Of a stretch of 22,051 nt of DNA, positions 13,101 to 19,100 are shown one piece after another. Each line of letters starts with the position of its first letter. Positions within the stretch are counted from its first letter, which is position 1. Source of the stretch: CAYINU01 sp964364855 (lineage in GTDB: Bacteria; Margulisbacteria; Marinamargulisbacteria; CAYINU01); assembly GCA_964364855.1 (NCBI GenBank), contig CAYINU010000022.1, forward strand, positions 1-22,051. Direction: 5' to 3'. The notes under the pieces are model-generated. The model did not search any database. It saw nothing but the letters and a program-made list of their open reading frames with translations, and was not told the origin of the DNA. Made by a program: the position numbers and the translations under genes.

Positions 13101-16100
13101 CCGGCAAGCCTGCTGACGCTGTGGGCCGGGGCGCAGCAGATTGCGACGGCGTCTGCCCAGGTGGGAAGCACGTCGATTTCTTCTCGGTTGGCCGATGGAT
13201 TTTATGACCTGCGTGTGACCGCGACTGATAGGGCGGGTAACGTGGCCTCCCAAAGCGCAAGCATTGTTGTGGATACGGTGGCGCCGCAAGCCGTGACGGT
13301 TAACGTCGTGCCCAGCAGTCAGATCGGAATCGCCACACCGGTTCAGTTCCGCATATCGACAACAGAAGCGCTTTCGGCTGCGGTCTTGTCTGTGGGTGGC
13401 CAGTCTTTGCCGACGCGCGTATCAGCCAACATGGCTGCGGCCGAATGGAGCGTCCCCGAGGGGATGGCGTCCCCGGTCAGCATTGTGCTGGATGCCGTGG
13501 ATCTGGCGGGTCATCGAACCGTCGTGACACTGCCCGAAAGCCCGACAGTCGATGCCATTCGTCCCGTGATTTTACACACCCAGTTACCGGTTGCGACGAA
13601 CAAGGAGACACTATTGGTGGGCGTCACGGCATCGGAGCCGGGATGGATTGCCATAGAGAACAAATTCCTCCAACGGGGTCCTGTCATCGATTCCAACTCC
13701 CCACAGTCTCATTCGGAGAATACCTCATTCGATGCGGGGACCCCAATCGATGCCACCCCTCTTGTCTCCAAAGCAAAACTCAGTCCCAGTGGGGTTGTGT
13801 CAGTATCATTAAAATCGGGCGTTAATCAATTGCAATTGATGGCCTTAGATGAAGTGGGCAATTCCAGTGCGATGGTGACGAGGTCGGTGATCTACGAAAC
13901 CGAGCCGCCATATATTCGCAGTTTATCAATACCTCAGGCCGTGTTGCGCGAAGGCCATTACCGCGTCACGGTTAATATCTCAGAGGCACTGGAAGCGAGT
14001 CCCACCTTGAGTGTGGCTGGTGGTATCGAGGCGGAATGGGATCTGATTCCTGCCTTAAATGACAGTGGTGAGGTGCTCGGTGTGTTGGGAGTGACGGTGA
14101 ATGCGAGGGCGACGGACAACGCGACGGTATGGATGACCCTGACCGACATCGCCGGTAATATGGCAACAGCGCCTGTGAGATTGGAAACCGATACCGTTTC
14201 GCCAACGGTTTTGGTGACGGGATTACCCGGTCAAATGGTCTATCAGTGGCCGACGTTAAACGTCTCATCAACTGACAATCGGGGCGCATTGTCTGTGCGC
14301 TATGCTTGGAATGACGGTCCGTGGCAGGCGATTGAAGGCGGTACCGCGTTGTCCACGGGGGACCTGGATCCGGCCCAGACCACACATCGGCTGATGGTGG
14401 AGGCGACGGACGCGGCAGGAAATGCGGGTCATTTTGAAGGGACCCTACGTGCCGATGTGCTACGACCCTACGTGACGGCTGTCGCCATGACGCCAACAAT
14501 TAGCCGTGAAGGCACTGTGTCGATAACCATCAAAACCCACGGTCGTCCGGTGACACCTGATATGGTGATCCATGCGCGGCCTGTGGTGTGGACGGACCGT
14601 ACAGACGCCGGCGGATATAGTCAGGCGTTTTCCGGTACCTACCGTGTACTGGCCGACGATGTCCAAGGCACGGCGACTGTGACGCTTTCGATTCCGGATA
14701 CGACCGGCCAAATTGTGGTTTCTGATGATGTCCTTTTGGCGATGTCGGGACCGCTGCAAATCGATACCATTTCCCCGGTTGCGACGGACTCGGTTTTGTC
14801 TGGCGCCATCCGTGCAGACGAAACATGGTTTGCCAACGGTGATGCCATTACCTGGACATTGGCCTTGTCTGAACCCGCACAGATTAATAGTGGGCTTCCC
14901 CTGACGGCGACGGCCTCGGTGTCGGGAAAAACGATTTACCTTGTACTCAGTAAAACGGCCGAAGGCCCGCAAACCGTGACGGTTTCGCTTTCGGATGTGG
15001 CCGGCAATGAAACGCCTATCCCCTTGACCTGGGTGTGGGACGGCGTGTTGCCCACGGTCCAATCCGTGGTGATGACCAACGGGTTTGCGACGTGGAATGG
15101 AACGGAAAGGCCGGTATTGGGTGCCCGGGATACCCGCATCAACTTGGTATTTGACGAACCGGTGACGGCTTCGGCGACGGCCGGACTGACCCTATCAGCT
15201 GGCCAACAGCAGGTGCCTGCCCGAGATCTGACGGTGTCGGGGAATCAGGTGACGGCCATGTGGCCAGCGGCCAGTTGGCAGGGGTTGGGTGACGGTGACG
15301 TCTCGCTTGCCATCTCAAACTTTGTTGACCGGTCCGGAAACAGTATGACGGCGGCCGTGGTGACGGCCCAAGTGGATACGACACCACCTGTTTTAACGGA
15401 AGGCATCTGGCAAAGTACGGCGCTTGGTGTGACGCAATCCGTATTTGACGAAGACGGGCGCTACAAACTGTCCGAATCGGGTGCCCGATTGACCTTCACT
15501 TGGTCAGAAACCATCGCCACGCCGACCCTAGCGCTTCATTCACGATTTTCAGGAAAAACGGTAGCCGTTCCGCTTGCGGCTCACGACGGCATGACCAGTA
15601 CGGCCACCGTCCAATTGGGATCGGATTGGACAGCTGAGCCCCTCAAAGACGCCATCGTCCTTGAACCCGTGATTGTGGCCATGGACCTGGCCGGAAACGC
15701 CGTGGTCATGCCACGAACGTTTCTGGCGTTGGATGTGCAGGCCCCTCAGGTGGTCGAGAGGGGCGTGGATGGCGGGGCAAGGGATGGCGAAGGGTATGCC
15801 GTCATCAAGCCATATGGCGTAAGTGGGGAAGAAGACGAATTGCGGTTTTGGGTCGGATTTTCAGAGCCTACCTATCAACCGGTCATTAAGATTTATCGTG
15901 TTGCCGCAAACGAAGCGGACGATGTCCTGATTCGTCAATTGGATATGACTTCCAAGTACGTGACAGGCAATCTGGATACGGCCTTTTCAGTGGGCGGATC
16001 GGCTGCCCAGCGTGCAGCCTTGGGTGCTGCGTTTGACGGGTTGCAGTTCAAATGGGACGGGAAAGACGGCCAGGGAAAATTGGTGGGGGGTAGCGGCGAT

Positions 16101-19100
16101 GATTTTTACCGCGTCAAAATCGAAGCGCGGGACCGGGCTGGCAATTGGGCCGTGCAAAACCTGGAAGGTCTGATCAAAGTACGCAGTATGGATGTGGGCG
16201 TGCACGTGGTGCAAAACCGCAGCCCAATTGCCTCGCCGCTGACCGGAAAACCGGTGGAGACGGACGTCGTATTTGCGGTATATAGCCACGACATCAAATC
16301 CAGTGCGGACTTTTTTGAAAAATATCCCACGCGGAATTTGCGGGCCTTTTCGACCCTGCCCAAAGTGGGTCAGTATCGGGCTGTGATTCGGGATGGCTTT
16401 GGAAACGTGGTTCGCACGCTTGAAGAAAAACCATTGCGTGTGAACGACTTTTTTGTGCCTAAGACCATGAGATGGGATGGCAAAGATGACAGGGGAAACG
16501 TGCCGCAGCAGGGCCGGTATTTTGTTGAAGTGATTGTTTCGGACAATGCGGGAAATGCGGCGACGACCAATGTATCGGGTAACGATTTGGAGATCCAGTG
16601 GGATGCCACCCCACCGGTGCTATCGGAGGTGCATGTGCCGGGGATAGCCCAAAATAGCCAGGGAGCCTATGTGACCAGCATAAACCAATTGGAGATGGCT
16701 GTATTGGGCACTGATACGGGCTCGGATGTGGCAGATGTTCGGACGGTATATCGTCTCAACACGGGTGCTTGGACATCAGCAGCTGGGCCCCTGCCGTTGG
16801 ACAACAAAGAAGGGGATCAAACGCTCGCGATCGCGGTAGTGGATGCGGCGGGCAATACGTCCAATATTCGGATACTTTCTGTATTCCGAGATACGCAGCC
16901 CCCTGTGGCTACGCTGAGCTGGACTGGGGCGTTGGATGGCGCCGGAGGAAAAGACGTTTCTGCAAATGGCCAGGTTATGATCACGGTGACCGATGCGCAA
17001 TATGACACTGGGACCGCTGCATGGATGGGCGCTGCCATTCCCTTAAGTGCCGGTCAAAATACCATTGGGCTGTCCGGAGGCCCTGATGGTGACTACGTTT
17101 TGCAAACCGTCGTTCGCGATCTGGCCGGCAATACGACTGTGGTGAATCAGGCCGTGCATGTGGATAAAACACCGCCTACCGTGGACCGAGTCTCCGCAGG
17201 TGGATTTACCCGTGCGTTACAGACGCCTGTCGTCATAAAGGGACGGGACACCAGCACTCCCATGGCCGTGACGGTATTTCGAAGCGGTTCGACGGTAGGC
17301 AAAGCCGAGATCGCGGCAAGTATAGGTACCTACGAAACCATGGCGAGTGCGCCTGGCGAGGGCCGATACAACATCACAATTGACTTGCGGGACAGACTGG
17401 GTAATCTCAACACTTTCAGCACGACATGGGTGGCGGATCTTACGCCGCCGGTGGTGTCGGTTTTGGAACCCGATGCGGCTCATAAAGCGGGAAAATGGTA
17501 CACCAAGCCCGAGGCGGTGATTGCGGTCCAAGCCGAGGATGCCGTTGCCGGGGTTAGCCAAATCCAGTATGCGTTTAACGAGGATCCATTACGCCAGGTG
17601 CCGGCAGACGGAAAACTCCGGTTTGATGATGGTATATGGCAATTGCGCATTGTGGCCACTGATGCGGCAGGGAATTCGCGTGAGCAAACTCGCACCTTCT
17701 ATAAAGATACAGTGCCTCCACAGCTGCACTTGGAGAATGCACCTTCCGGGTGGTCCAATCGGCCCTACAGCATCCAAGTAGTGGGTTCGGACAATTCCAC
17801 AGCCTGGTCGGGAGGTCTGACCTACTATGCCGCCTGGGGTCGAGACCCCGTAGTGTCTGCCGCAGATCGTTTGGCGGGTACCAGTATCCCGGTTACGACG
17901 GATGGCGAACGGGAGTTGCGGGTGATGGTGGTGGATGAAACGGGTCATTCGACTCGGGTGTCTTACGTGGCCAAGCTAGATTCCACCCCCCCGGTTCTGG
18001 ACAACAGCAACGCGCAGCGGATTGTGATTAACCCCGGCTCGATACAACGGTCATTTGACGGAAACTGGTCCAATGTCAATACGCCGCTGACCTTCCGGGC
18101 GACGGATGCAGGCGGATCGGCCCTAGACAAAATCTGGTACGAATGGAGTGCGGTGCCGGATGACGGTCACCACACCCAGATCAATGTGGACGGTGACACC
18201 TCGGTTGCCAACATCCCTGTACCGGAAGGTCATAGCGCGGTATTTATACGGGTGTGGGACAAAGCAGGCAACGAGACCTGGGTGGTGTATGAGCGCTACA
18301 TCGACACGCAAGTACCTGCGGCGTCGGCAACGGTGTTGAACGGGTGGCAACGGGCCACCCATGTGGAGGCCACGTTCAGAGACACCGGGACGGCGGGGCC
18401 GGGGCTGCGTACGGCGGCGTATAAATGGAATGGCAATACGTGGAATTACGTCGATGTTCAAGGTCGAAGGGATCTGACGTCCGCCTTGCAGCTCCCGGCA
18501 GCGGACGGGGTACACACCTTGACCCTGTTGGTGCAAGACTACGCACGCAACTCTGCGGAGTGGACCGGCACCTATCACATCGATCGAACAGCACCGGAGG
18601 TCGGGTTCAACAACAACGGTGATCATTGGCAAAAATCCTGGCCGGCTGTGGGACTGGTCTACTCCGACGCTGGTGGGTCGGGGGTTACTCAGGCCAAAGT
18701 GCGATGGCAGGACGGTTCCGAATTCGACGTTCCGGCGTCGCGGACGCTGCCGCCCCGAGAAGATGGGGATCACGTAGTGACGATGCGAGTCCGGGATGGC
18801 GCGGGTAGTGAAACCATCCGATCCGGGAGATATCGTATTGACACCCAGGCGCCGTTGGTATCGGCCACCGAGACTGGCGCAAGATGGACCCATACCTGGC
18901 CGGCCATCAACCTATCCGTTCAAGACGCGAATGTACCGGAAAAGCGATCCGGCTCGTTTTATCGACAAGTTCAGTGGGACGGCGGGCCCTGGATCAATCT
19001 CAATCTAACCGATTTCCCCCAAACCCTGCCCGATGGCCAGCACGTGCTCCATGTCTGGGCCAATGATTATGCGGGGAACGAAACCGATGTTCGCTACACC

